Shown: piece after piece, positions 1-7,479 of the stretch
Numbering within the stretch: position 1 is the stretch's first letter
How the letters are laid out: every line of letters starts with the position of its first letter
NCBI RefSeq assembly: GCF_000187995.2
Contig: NZ_AEUW02000001.1
Span: forward strand, 620,001-684,000
Direction of reading: 5' to 3'
Length of the DNA stretch: 64,000 bases
Origin: Streptococcus macacae NCTC 11558
GTDB lineage: Bacteria > Bacillota > Bacilli > Lactobacillales > Streptococcaceae
The notes under the pieces: generated by a model
What the model was told of the DNA's origin: nothing
The model's input: the letters and a program-made list of their open reading frames with translations, nothing else
Databases searched by the model: none
Position numbers and translations under genes: made by a program

Positions 1-1
1 T

Positions 2-40
2 CCGCTATTTGCTTATGATCGTAAAGGAGATGAATCTTAA
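2..40 (+). CDS. C-terminal end of an upstream gene, probably ribose-phosphate pyrophosphokinase (partial)
   Basis: Twelve codons followed by TAA are open from the window edge, encoding PLFAYDRKGDES. The PLF ending resembles the SPLF close to the C-terminus of many PRPP synthetases, and in streptococci a prs gene usually precedes this cysteine desulfurase. The ribosome binding site of the next gene (AAAGGAGA, 23-30) lies inside these last codons, which fits an operon. The product is inferred from a dozen residues and from remembered synteny only. Confidence 0.45.
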   Translation, partial: PLFAYDRKGDES

Positions 41-42
41 AT

Positions 43-1158
43 TTGTTTTATTTTGATAATGCTGCAACAACTCCGCTTACAGATACAGTTATTGAGGTTA
101 TGTCTCAAACGATGTCTTCTATTTTTGGCAACCCTTCCAGTACCCATGCTTATGGGAGGAACGCTAATAAATTACTGCGAGACTGTCGTAATCAAGTTGC
201 GCAGATATTTGCTACAGACCCTCGAAAAATTATCTTCACTTCAGGTGGTACAGAAAGCAATAATACTGCCATTAAAGGTTATGCCTTAGCCAATCAAGAT
301 AAGGGAAAGCATATTATATCCACAGCAATTGAACATCATTCTGTCCTTCATACACTTGATTATTTAAAAGAGCGTTTTGGTTTTGAAATTACTTACTTAA
401 AGCCAATTAAAGGCCAAATTTTTTCACAGCAAATTCAGGAAGCCTTAAGAGATGACACTATCTTAGTCTCAACCATGTTTGTTAACAATGAAACAGGTGA
501 CATACTTCCGATTCAAGAAATTGGAAGTATTTTAAGAGAACATCAGGCTGTTTTTCATGTTGATGCTGTTCAAGCGGTTGGTAAATTCCCTGTTCATCCA
601 GAAAAACTAAATATTGATTTTCTTTCTGCTTCTGCTCATAAATTTCATGGTCCAAAGGGGACAGGAATTCTCTATGCAAACTCTCTTCACTTTGATAGTC
701 TTCTTCATGGAGGTGAACAGGAAGAAAAACATCGAGCCAGTACTGAAAATCTTGTCGGAATAAAAGGGCTTACTCAAGCACTTCTTTCTTGCCATAAAAA
801 TCAAGAAAACTATCTGCAGCATGTCAAGAAACTTAAAAGTATTTTCTTGAGAGAATTATCAGAAATAGATCACTATTTAAATTCTGAAGAAACCGCTTTG
901 CCCCATGTTGTTAACATCGGCTTTCCTAATTATAATAATGACGCTTTATTGGCACAGTTGGACTTATCCGGCTTTGCTGTATCAACAGGATCTGCTTGCA
1001 CAGCAGGGACGGTTTCCCCTAGCCATGTTCTTATGGCAAAATATGGCAGCAATTCTCAACGTTTAAAAGAGTCTATTAGGATTAGCTTTTCAGAACAAAA
1101 TACTTATGATGAAGTTGAAGCACTCTGCAAAAAAATTAAGGAGATAGTAGGAAAATAA
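43..1158 (+). CDS. Cysteine desulfurase, NifS/IscS type
   Basis: PLP enzyme of aminotransferase class V that takes sulfur from L-cysteine and passes it, as a persulfide, to tRNA-thiolation or Fe-S partners in the cytosol. The 371 residues hold the DNAATT N-terminus, His98-His99, the PLP lysine Lys200 in SAHKFHGPKG, and the catalytic Cys319 in STGSACTAGT on the flexible loop. Start is TTG, 12 nt after AAAGGAGA. The DUF1831 gene follows after 2 nt, so the two are probably co-translated. Streptococci have more than one such enzyme (SufS, IscS-like), and I do not assign a specific acceptor. Confidence 0.93.
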   Translation: MFYFDNAATTPLTDTVIEVMSQTMSSIFGNPSSTHAYGRNANKLLRDCRNQVAQIFATDPRKIIFTSGGTESNNTAIKGYALANQDKGKHIISTAIEHHSVLHTLDYLKERFGFEITYLKPIKGQIFSQQIQEALRDDTILVSTMFVNNETGDILPIQEIGSILREHQAVFHVDAVQAVGKFPVHPEKLNIDFLSASAHKFHGPKGTGILYANSLHFDSLLHGGEQEEKHRASTENLVGIKGLTQALLSCHKNQENYLQHVKKLKSIFLRELSEIDHYLNSEETALPHVVNIGFPNYNNDALLAQLDLSGFAVSTGSACTAGTVSPSHVLMAKYGSNSQRLKESIRISFSEQNTYDEVEALCKKIKEIVGK

Positions 1159-1160
1159 AA

Positions 1161-1514
1161 ATGGCTTTTGAACAGACAATACAATTACCAAATTGCAACT
1201 ATAGTTACACTATCAGCCCAACCATAAAAAAGTATACTCTACGGGATACAACTTTTACTCAAAATAGGCTAGGAAATTATGAACTGACTCGTTTGTTAGA
1301 AAAGGTTCCAAATAGCGGTGATGGTTTTCCTTTAAAAATTGTTATCAATAAAGACTTAACAGCTTTCAAATTAACAATTACAGACAAGTCAGGACTGCGA
1401 ATTGTTAATATTTTTAACTCTGAAGATAATAGAATACTCCAAGAGAAGTTTTATTTTTTAATGGATAGTTTAGTTGATCGCGATATTTTTGTTAAAACAA
1501 AAAACAAAGGATAA
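1161..1514 (+). CDS. DUF1831 family protein, partner gene of cysteine desulfurase
   Basis: Small cytosolic protein of 117 residues with no signal peptide or membrane segment. It matches the DUF1831 family by its N-terminal IQLPNCNYSYTISPTIKKYTL region and its regular place directly behind a NifS-like gene in lactic acid bacteria. The start lies 2 nt after the desulfurase stop, with only a distant AAGGAG (about 17 nt upstream), which suggests translational coupling. The function is unknown. A role as desulfurase accessory or sulfur acceptor is inferred from context, but the protein has no cysteine that would obviously carry a persulfide. Confidence 0.75.
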   Translation: MAFEQTIQLPNCNYSYTISPTIKKYTLRDTTFTQNRLGNYELTRLLEKVPNSGDGFPLKIVINKDLTAFKLTITDKSGLRIVNIFNSEDNRILQEKFYFLMDSLVDRDIFVKTKNKG

Positions 1515-1611
1515 TATTGTTTTAAGCAGAAAAAAATCATTACTAAAATAGATATGATTACCTTAGAGATATTAGAGACAAAAGATTTATATATCTGGAA
1601 TTAGAGAAAAA

Positions 1612-1643
1612 ATGTTGCTATTTTCACAAAGTTTTTTTACAAT
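1612..1643 (+). promoter_or_regulatory. rex promoter with Rex-operator-like sequence
   Basis: TTGCTA (1615-1620), a 17-bp spacer and TACAAT (1638-1643) give a sigma-A-type promoter. Transcription would begin near 1650, just before the ribosome binding site. The stretch ATGTTGCTATTTTCACAA (1612-1629) has one good Rex half-site (TTTCACAA) and a TGT remnant of the other half of the consensus TTGTGAA-N4-TTCACAA. The adhA promoter at 15972-16000 has a similar arrangement. Autoregulation by Rex is an inference. Confidence 0.5.
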
Positions 1644-1671
1644 AGTATTACTAAGTAAAGGAGATGATACA

Positions 1672-2322
1672 GTGACATTTGATAAAGCAATTCCAAAAGC
1701 TACCGCCAAACGCCTATCACTTTATTATCGCATATTTAAACGTTTTAATTCAGAAAACATTGAAAAAGCTAGTTCAAAGCAAATCGCTGAAGCCATTGGT
1801 ATTGATTCTGCTACTGTTCGTCGAGATTTCTCTTATTTTGGTGAACTTGGACGTAGAGGCTTTGGTTACGATGTCAAAAAATTAATGAATTTTTTTGCTG
1901 ATATTTTAAATGATACGTCTACTACTAATGTATTGTTAGTGGGAGTTGGTAATATTGGCAGAGCCCTCCTGCACTATCGTTTCCACGAACGCAATAAGAT
2001 GAAGATAACTATGGCCTTTGATACAGATGATAATAAGCAAGTTGGTCAATCAACGAAGGATGGAATACCTATCTATGGAATTTCTAGTATAAAAGAACGA
2101 TTAGCCAATTCAGATGTAAAAACTGCTATTTTAACTGTTCCTAGCCCAAAGGCACAAGAAGTTGCTGATATCCTTGTTGATGCTGGAATAAAAGGACTTC
2201 TTTGCTTTTCACCTGTTAATCTTTTACTTCCCAAAGGCGTTGTTGCTCAATATGTTGACTTAACCAGTGAACTACAAACATTATTGTATTTTATGAACCA
2301 AAATTCTAAAATTAATGAATAA
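1672..2322 (+). CDS. rex: Redox-sensing transcriptional repressor Rex
   Basis: NAD(H)-responsive repressor that leaves DNA when the NADH/NAD+ ratio rises, controlling fermentation and NADH-recycling genes. The 216 residues contain a winged helix (about 8-80; [14 protein letters not shown], then the recognition region [14 protein letters not shown]) and a Rossmann domain with GVGNIG at 91-96. The GTG start at 1672 is chosen because AAAGGAG sits 8 nt upstream and the protein then begins like other Rex proteins; a longer frame from 1612 would start upstream of the predicted transcription start. Adjacent ldh, nox and adhA elsewhere in the window are typical of the pathways it controls. Confidence 0.95.
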   Translation: MTFDKAIPKATAKRLSLYYRIFKRFNSENIEKASSKQIAEAIGIDSATVRRDFSYFGELGRRGFGYDVKKLMNFFADILNDTSTTNVLLVGVGNIGRALLHYRFHERNKMKITMAFDTDDNKQVGQSTKDGIPIYGISSIKERLANSDVKTAILTVPSPKAQEVADILVDAGIKGLLCFSPVNLLLPKGVVAQYVDLTSELQTLLYFMNQNSKINE

Positions 2323-2331
2323 GGAGACTTT

Positions 2332-3027
2332 ATGACCAAACCTGTGATAGGTATTTCAGGTAATGAGAGACCGCATGCAAAATTCCCTGATATCTTGTGG
2401 TCTTACACCCCTTCAGGTTATGTGAAAGGGGTTCAAGAAGCTGGCGGCATACCGCTTATTCTTCCTATTAGTGATCCAAGTTTTGCAGCCCACTATGTTT
2501 CTATGATTGATAAACTTATTTTAACTGGCGGTCAGAACGTAGATCCTGTTTTTTATGGTGAAGAAAAACAAACCTCTGATAATGATTTCAATTTAGAAAG
2601 AGACTTGTTTGAATTTGCACTCGTAGAAGAGGCTCTAAAGCAGGAAAAGCCAATTTTTTCCGTTTGCCGTGGAACTCAGTTAATGAATATTGCTTTAGGC
2701 GGCTCTTTAAATCAAGAAATTGAAAACCATTGGCAAGACCAACCCACGGATTATCTCAGTCAAAATATGCTAGTTACCTCAGGGACCGCTCTTGAAAAAA
2801 TTTACGGTAGCTCTACTTCTATTAATTCCTTCCATCATCAAAGTATTAAGCGTTTAGCAGATGATTTAAAAATCATCGCTTATGATCCTGCTGATAATAC
2901 TGTCGAAGCTGTTATTTCTACTAATCAGGATATTAATTTTCTAGGAGTTCAATGGCATCCTGAATTGCTACTTGAATCTCGTAAAGAGGACAAAGCTCTT
3001 TTTGATTACGTGGTCAATGAACTTTAG
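2332..3027 (+). CDS. Class I glutamine amidotransferase-like protein (peptidase C26, gamma-glutamyl-GABA hydrolase family)
   Basis: Cytosolic 231-residue protein with a complete class I amidotransferase triad: nucleophile Cys112 in FSVCRGTQ, then His209 and Glu211 in VQWHPEL. The family (PuuD-like) hydrolyses gamma-glutamyl compounds, but the substrate here is unknown. AAGGAGA at 2321-2327 supports the ATG. It follows rex by 9 nt and is probably co-transcribed with it, and it ends 6 nt from the convergent radC stop. Nothing nearby points to putrescine metabolism, so the name PuuD should not be transferred. Confidence 0.85.
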   Translation: MTKPVIGISGNERPHAKFPDILWSYTPSGYVKGVQEAGGIPLILPISDPSFAAHYVSMIDKLILTGGQNVDPVFYGEEKQTSDNDFNLERDLFEFALVEEALKQEKPIFSVCRGTQLMNIALGGSLNQEIENHWQDQPTDYLSQNMLVTSGTALEKIYGSSTSINSFHHQSIKRLADDLKIIAYDPADNTVEAVISTNQDINFLGVQWHPELLLESRKEDKALFDYVVNEL

Positions 3028-3033
3028 AGCTTT

Positions 3034-3714
3034 CTAAATAATATCCGTCTCTTCACGAAAACTATAGTATCCTTTTCTACCAACGATTATGTGATCTAAG
3101 AGGACAACTCCTATATCATCACATGATCGTTTTATTTTTTCTGTAAAATATAAGTCATTCTCACTAGGATAAGTTTCACCTGATGGATGATTATGAACAA
3201 TTATTAGAGAAGTTGCCATTGTTTTACAAGCATAGTGAAGAATTTCGCGAGGCTCGGCTATAGATCTTCTAACACTGCCAATAAAGATAGTTTGCTTTTT
3301 AATAATATAGTTTTGTGTATCAAGGTATAGAGCAACAAGATGCTCTTGCTTTTTTTCGCCCAACTCAGCAATCATCAGTTTTGCCAAGCGTTCACTGCTT
3401 AAGATACGTTCTTTTTTGTTATATTCAGATGAAAAAATCCGTTTAGATAATTCAAGCATGGCTTTTATCTCAATAGATCTAATCTTTCCAATACCATCAA
3501 TTGACTGCAATTCTTCTAGAGAATAGCTTTGAAGATCTGCCAGACTTTCCAAATTACTTAAAATCGTATTTGAAAGACTAAGAACATGTTCTTTCTTAGT
3601 GCCTGTTCGAAGAAAAATGGCTAATAATTCTTGATTGCTTAAATTTTCAGCACCGTAAGTCTCTAAACGTTCTCTTGGCAAAAGTGCTTCTTTTTGAAAT
3701 TGAATTGTATACAT
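3034..3714 (-). CDS. radC: RadC family JAB-domain protein
   Basis: 226 residues with the RadC architecture: an N-terminal region with a helix-hairpin-helix motif (about 68-82, [16 protein letters not shown]) and a C-terminal JAB/MPN+ metalloprotease-like domain with HNHPSG at 174-179 and an acidic Asp187. The E. coli radC allele was wrongly linked to repair, and the real role is unsettled; competence-induced expression is known in some streptococci. GGAGG lies upstream of the ATG. It is convergent with the amidotransferase gene, and a terminator separates it from satE. Confidence 0.92.
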   Translation of the reverse strand: MYTIQFQKEALLPRERLETYGAENLSNQELLAIFLRTGTKKEHVLSLSNTILSNLESLADLQSYSLEELQSIDGIGKIRSIEIKAMLELSKRIFSSEYNKKERILSSERLAKLMIAELGEKKQEHLVALYLDTQNYIIKKQTIFIGSVRRSIAEPREILHYACKTMATSLIIVHNHPSGETYPSENDLYFTEKIKRSCDDIGVVLLDHIIVGRKGYYSFREETDII

Positions 3715-3763
3715 ATTTGCTTTTTCCCTCCATTATTAACATTCGTGATGTAGGGAAAAAACA

Positions 3764-3849
3764 AAAAAATTAGAGAAAAGAACCCACACTTCAAAATTTT
3801 AGACATAAAATTTAACAATTAAATAGGGTTGTTTCTTTGCTCTAATTTT
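3764..3849 (-). terminator. Large hairpin terminator behind satE
   Basis: AAATTAGAG-AAAAGAACCC (3767-3785) pairs imperfectly with GGGTTGTTTCTTTGCTCTAATTT (3826-3848). Read on the minus strand the stem is followed by a run of seven T, which fits a terminator for the satDE transcript. The plus-strand side also ends in TTTTT, so it may act both ways. Confidence 0.6.
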
Positions 3850-4581
3850 TTATAGTATACAGATGGCATAAATAGTTAAAACACTGATAATACTAAATAA
3901 AGAACCGATTAAATAATACTCCGCAAAAGCTTGATTTTTCGAAATTTTATCGTAACGAGCGATAGACTTAGCTGCAAATACTAAGCCAATAGAAGCAAAT
4001 TGACCAAATAAGAGAAAGATTCCCATAATAAAGCGTTCTAGTACTCCAATTGTAGCACCTGCTCCTATAATGGTTTCATCTTCAACTTTATCTTTAACTT
4101 GGTATTTGTTGAAAAAAAGCTTAAAAATAATATTAATGGGTTTAGTAATAAGTACTAGAAATAAAAATAGTTTTAGAAAATAATTTAAATTTGCTGGCCA
4201 AAACGAAAGCGATTTTCCAAATATTTGATATAATATAAAATTAATTAACAAATGCAAAGTTTGATCAATGATAAAAATTTCTTTGGCTAATGAATGCGAC
4301 TTATATAAAGGATAAAATAATAATTTAGCTGTATCAATAACGGCATGACTGATAAAAATCAAAAAGACTAAAAATAGAGAACGCGGCACTAAAAAAGCAA
4401 TAAGTATTAGAGGTAGAGCAACAATAAAAAGATGCTTTAAAAGATAAGCCCATTTATAGGACTTTAACTCTGCCATCTTTTGACTTTGCCATTGAAAATC
4501 AGCTAAGAAATGAGCTATTAAAAGAAGAGTCAATACGGGGTTATTTGTCAAGAACTGTGAAAACATACTAAGACTGGTCAT
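3850..4581 (-). CDS. satE: SatE-like DUF3307 membrane protein
   Basis: 243-residue polytopic membrane protein with roughly six to seven hydrophobic segments (about 15-30, 48-66, 68-88, 108-122, 132-156, 182-204, 222-243). It matches DUF3307 by the motif AHFLADFQWQ (23-32) and by SHAVID (79-83). A second conserved block near the C-terminus reads GATIGVLER (175-183) and AEYYLIGS (220-227). The gene overlaps satD by 14 nt, so the products are probably made together. In S. mutans satE belongs to the acid-tolerance operon with ffh; its biochemical function is unknown. Confidence 0.78.
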   Translation of the reverse strand: MTSLSMFSQFLTNNPVLTLLLIAHFLADFQWQSQKMAELKSYKWAYLLKHLFIVALPLILIAFLVPRSLFLVFLIFISHAVIDTAKLLFYPLYKSHSLAKEIFIIDQTLHLLINFILYQIFGKSLSFWPANLNYFLKLFLFLVLITKPINIIFKLFFNKYQVKDKVEDETIIGAGATIGVLERFIMGIFLLFGQFASIGLVFAAKSIARYDKISKNQAFAEYYLIGSLFSIISVLTIYAICIL

Positions 4582-5257
4582 TCTTCACTTCTCCCTTCTT
4601 TTTTTCAAAAGCTTTAAGCAATAAGTCTGAAGCCAGCTTTTTATTTCTTAAATAAATTTTTAAACCACTCGATTTTAGTCGCTTATTAAAACTACTCGGA
4701 CTAAGGCCAAGTAGTTGAGCCATATTTTTATGAGAAAATTTTTCTTCATAAATTCCCTCTTTTAAAAGACCTTCTAAAATCTCATACTGACTGGTTGTCC
4801 ATTTAGATTTTATAAACTCACATGCTGATAAAACAGCATTAATATATTCTGTCATATTACTGTCGTCTAAGCTGACTGCTAAATGATTAATACCATAATC
4901 ATTTTTATCGTGAATATAATTAATAGCACTTCTAGCCTGCCAATAGGCAGGTCCATCAGCACCGATACTTTGCTGAGGGTTGATATCTGTCAAAATGGAT
5001 CCTAGGCCAATTCCAAAACGGATTTGATAAGGCTGAAACTGCATGGATATAGTATCAATAATTTTAAAAACAATGCTATTAGGCAGCAGCAAGGCCTGAA
5101 ACTCATCGCCTGTTGTTATTGTAAAAGGAGATGTAATAACAGAAGCATAATAGGTATTAATCTCCTCAAGTATCCGCTGGAGTTTTTTTTGAACTTCTGG
5201 GCGTTGTTCTATTTTTTTCGAAGAGATAATATCTCCAATAATAGCTATGTAAGTCAT
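4568..5257 (-). CDS. satD: SatD family protein with cyclase-like core and C-terminal helix-turn-helix
   Basis: 229 residues, cytosolic. The N-terminal 140 residues carry the SatD pattern: IAIIGDIISSKK (4-14), TTGDEFQALL (48-57), RFGIGLGSI (80-88) and GADGPAYWQARSAI (99-112). The order and spacing recall class III nucleotidyl cyclases (metal Asp, GD-E/F hairpin, R-GI-G, G-VN-AAR), with Asp8 and Asp51 as possible metal ligands; this is my inference. Residues about 174-200 look like a helix-turn-helix. Start ATG has GGAGG 5 nt upstream and two tandem promoters directly before it. No enzymatic activity is known to me. Confidence 0.75.
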   Translation of the reverse strand: MTYIAIIGDIISSKKIEQRPEVQKKLQRILEEINTYYASVITSPFTITTGDEFQALLLPNSIVFKIIDTISMQFQPYQIRFGIGLGSILTDINPQQSIGADGPAYWQARSAINYIHDKNDYGINHLAVSLDDSNMTEYINAVLSACEFIKSKWTTSQYEILEGLLKEGIYEEKFSHKNMAQLLGLSPSSFNKRLKSSGLKIYLRNKKLASDLLLKAFEKKKGEVKNDQS

Positions 5258-5270
5258 TTCATACCTCCAA

Positions 5271-5337
5271 TAATGTCTATTATAACGGAAATTTTAAATA
5301 ATGTCTATTATAACGGAAATTTTAAATAATGTCCATA
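5271..5337 (-). repeat. Tandem 28-bp direct repeat containing the satD promoter
   Basis: Two exact 28-bp copies (5271-5298 and 5299-5326) are followed by a partial third (5327-5337, one mismatch in the first ten bases). On the minus strand each full copy carries TATAAT (5279-5284 and 5307-5312). The nearer -10 has TAGACA (5302-5307) 17 bp upstream, in the next copy; the farther one has TGGACA (5330-5335), again at 17 bp. The result is two in-register promoters 28 bp apart, directly in front of the satD ribosome binding site. Confidence 0.8.
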
Positions 5338-5455
5338 GTATGATGATCAACAACGATTATACACTGCCAAATAGTAAATTACAGCAAATTAGGATTTAGC
5401 TGTTGTATTTAAAGAATTTTCACATAGAATTTATTGAAACGATTTATATGAACTT

Positions 5456-7009
5456 TTATGATTTCCGGCGTTTTTTAGCCTTTTTCATTCTTTTGGCCAT
5501 TTTTTTCATTGACTGTTTCATGGCAAATTCTCCTACTTTACCTTTAAGACCACCGCCAAACATTTGGCTCATGTCCATATTACCATTGCCTAGTGCAGAC
5601 ATATCAGGCATGCCGCCTTGTCCCATCATACCATCTAAAGCTGATTTATCCATATTTTTGGGCATATTATTAGGATTTATCCCCATTTGTTTCATCATCT
5701 TATTCATATCACCAGACATTGCTCCTTGCATCATTTGTTTAGCCTGGTTGAAATCTTTAATAAATTTATTAACATTAACAAAAGTGTTGCCGGAACCTGA
5801 AGCAATACGACGCCTGCGGCTTGGATTTAATAATTCAGGATTTTCACGTTCTTCTGGTGTCATAGAAGATACAATAGCTCGTTTTCGTGCAATCTCCTGT
5901 TCATCAACTTTAATATTGGCTAAGGCAGGATTATTGGCCATTCCTGGAATCATTTTTAGAATATCTTCCATCGGTCCCATATTCTGAACTTGATCTAGCT
6001 GGTCAACAAAATCATTGAAATCAAATGTATTTTCCCGCATTTTTTCCGCTAATTCTGCGGTTTTTTGTTCATCATAATCTTGGCTAGCTTTTTCAATAAG
6101 TGTCAGCAAATCTCCCATGCCAAGGATACGACTGGACATGCGATCAGGGTGAAAAGTTTCAATATCAGTAATTTTCTCACCCGTACCAGTAAATTTAATA
6201 GGTCTACCTGTAATTTGGCGAACCGAGAGAGCTGCACCGCCACGAGTGTCTCCATCAATTTTAGTAAGGACAACACCTGTGATATCTAGTTGTTTGTTGA
6301 ATTCGTAAGCAACATTAGCAGCCTCTTGACCGATCATACTATCTACAACTAAAAGAATTTCATTAGGCTGTGCTAAAGCTTTTACATCACGAAGCTCAGC
6401 CATTAATTTTTCATCAATTTGTAACCGACCAGCTGTATCAATCAAGACATAATCATTATGATTTTCTCTGGCTTGAGCCAAACCTTGACTTACGATCTCT
6501 ACTGCTGAATGTTCTGTTCCCATATCAAACACCGGTACGTTTATTTGTTCACCCAATGTTTTTAATTGATCAATAGCAGCGGGTCTATAGATATCAGCTG
6601 CGATCAACATAGGACGGGCATTTTCATCTTTTATTAACTTATGGGCAAGTTTACCAGCAAAAGTAGTTTTCCCGGCACCCTGAAGACCAACCATCATGAT
6701 AATAGTAGGAATTTTAGGTGACTTTATGATTTCAGCCGTTTCCGAGCCTAAAACAGCAGTCAGTTCCTCATTGACAATTTTAATAATTTGTTGGGAAGGA
6801 TCAAGTGTATCAATAACTTCATGTCCAATAGCGCGTGAACGAACTTGCTTAATAAATTCTTTTACTACCGGTAAAGCAACGTCGGCTTCAAGAAGAGCTA
6901 AGCGAATTTCCTTTGTGACTTCTTGAACATCTTTTTCCGATAGTTTTCTTTTTCCTCGAATATTTTTAAAAACATTTTGCAAACGTTCTGTTAAATTTTC
7001 AAATGCCAT
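5456..7009 (-). CDS. ffh: Signal recognition particle protein Ffh (SRP54)
   Basis: GTPase of the signal recognition particle, which binds signal sequences and the 4.5S/scRNA and docks nascent membrane proteins on FtsY. 517 residues: N domain (1 to about 90), G domain with GLQGAGKTT near residue 108, DTAGR, and TKIDGDTRGG, then the methionine-rich M domain (about 300-517) with the RNA-binding GSG region and a very Met/Gly-rich tail. The length equals that of streptococcal Ffh and exceeds that of E. coli. It lies 34 nt behind ylxM; the usual satC between ffh and satD is not present here. Confidence 0.97.
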   Translation of the reverse strand: MAFENLTERLQNVFKNIRGKRKLSEKDVQEVTKEIRLALLEADVALPVVKEFIKQVRSRAIGHEVIDTLDPSQQIIKIVNEELTAVLGSETAEIIKSPKIPTIIMMVGLQGAGKTTFAGKLAHKLIKDENARPMLIAADIYRPAAIDQLKTLGEQINVPVFDMGTEHSAVEIVSQGLAQARENHNDYVLIDTAGRLQIDEKLMAELRDVKALAQPNEILLVVDSMIGQEAANVAYEFNKQLDITGVVLTKIDGDTRGGAALSVRQITGRPIKFTGTGEKITDIETFHPDRMSSRILGMGDLLTLIEKASQDYDEQKTAELAEKMRENTFDFNDFVDQLDQVQNMGPMEDILKMIPGMANNPALANIKVDEQEIARKRAIVSSMTPEERENPELLNPSRRRRIASGSGNTFVNVNKFIKDFNQAKQMMQGAMSGDMNKMMKQMGINPNNMPKNMDKSALDGMMGQGGMPDMSALGNGNMDMSQMFGGGLKGKVGEFAMKQSMKKMAKRMKKAKKRRKS

Positions 7010-7043
7010 AATTTAGCTCCTTTTTCGTAAAATATAGTTGTGT

Positions 7044-7376
7044 TCATTCTTTATTATCAATATGTATTAGTAGTGAAATTTTATCTCGAATATAGGGATC
7101 ATCTGGATATTTGCCCATTAAATCATCTAATATTTCACTTCGTACAATATAGTCAGAATACATATGTAACTTCATCTCATAGTCTTCCAAAATTTTCTCT
7201 GTGCGCTTAATATTATCATAAACAGCTTGACGGCTAACTTGGAATTCCTCAGCAATTTCCGCTAGACTATAATCATCAGCATAGTAAAGTTCTATGTAAT
7301 TCATTTGTTTATCAGTTAACAAAGCTGCATAAAATTCAAAAAGAGAATTCATACGGTTGGTTTTCTCAATTTCCAT
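7044..7376 (-). CDS. ylxM: YlxM family SRP-associated HTH protein
   Basis: 110-residue UPF0122/YlxM protein with a sigma-70 region-4-like helix-turn-helix (about 18-60: [26 protein letters not shown] is split over the helices). It is encoded just upstream of ffh in Firmicutes, and in S. mutans it has been linked to SRP assembly. The ATG has no recognisable Shine-Dalgarno sequence, and a TAAAAT hexamer (7384-7389) ends only 7 nt upstream, so the mRNA may be leaderless or nearly so. It is the first gene of the ylxM-ffh transcript. Confidence 0.9.
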   Translation of the reverse strand: MEIEKTNRMNSLFEFYAALLTDKQMNYIELYYADDYSLAEIAEEFQVSRQAVYDNIKRTEKILEDYEMKLHMYSDYIVRSEILDDLMGKYPDDPYIRDKISLLIHIDNKE

Positions 7377-7426
7377 AACTCATATTTTATCATATTCACT
7401 ATTTAAAATCATCTGTAAACAAAGCT

Positions 7427-7457
7427 AAAAATAAGAGCAGGACGACAGCCCCACTCT
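7427..7457 (-). terminator. Terminator behind the opu operon
   Basis: On the minus strand AGAGTGGG (7457-7450) pairs with CCTGCTCT (7441-7434) through two wobble pairs, followed by TATTTTT. It lies 23 nt after the opuABC stop and upstream of ylxM. Confidence 0.5.
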
Positions 7458-7479
7458 CATTGAGATAAATTTAATAATC

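Noticed and set aside
5403..5987. Plus-strand open frame of 194 codons opposite ffh
   Set aside because: It is antisense to the conserved M domain of Ffh, has no ribosome binding site, and its hydrophobic translation is the complement of Met/Gly-rich codons.
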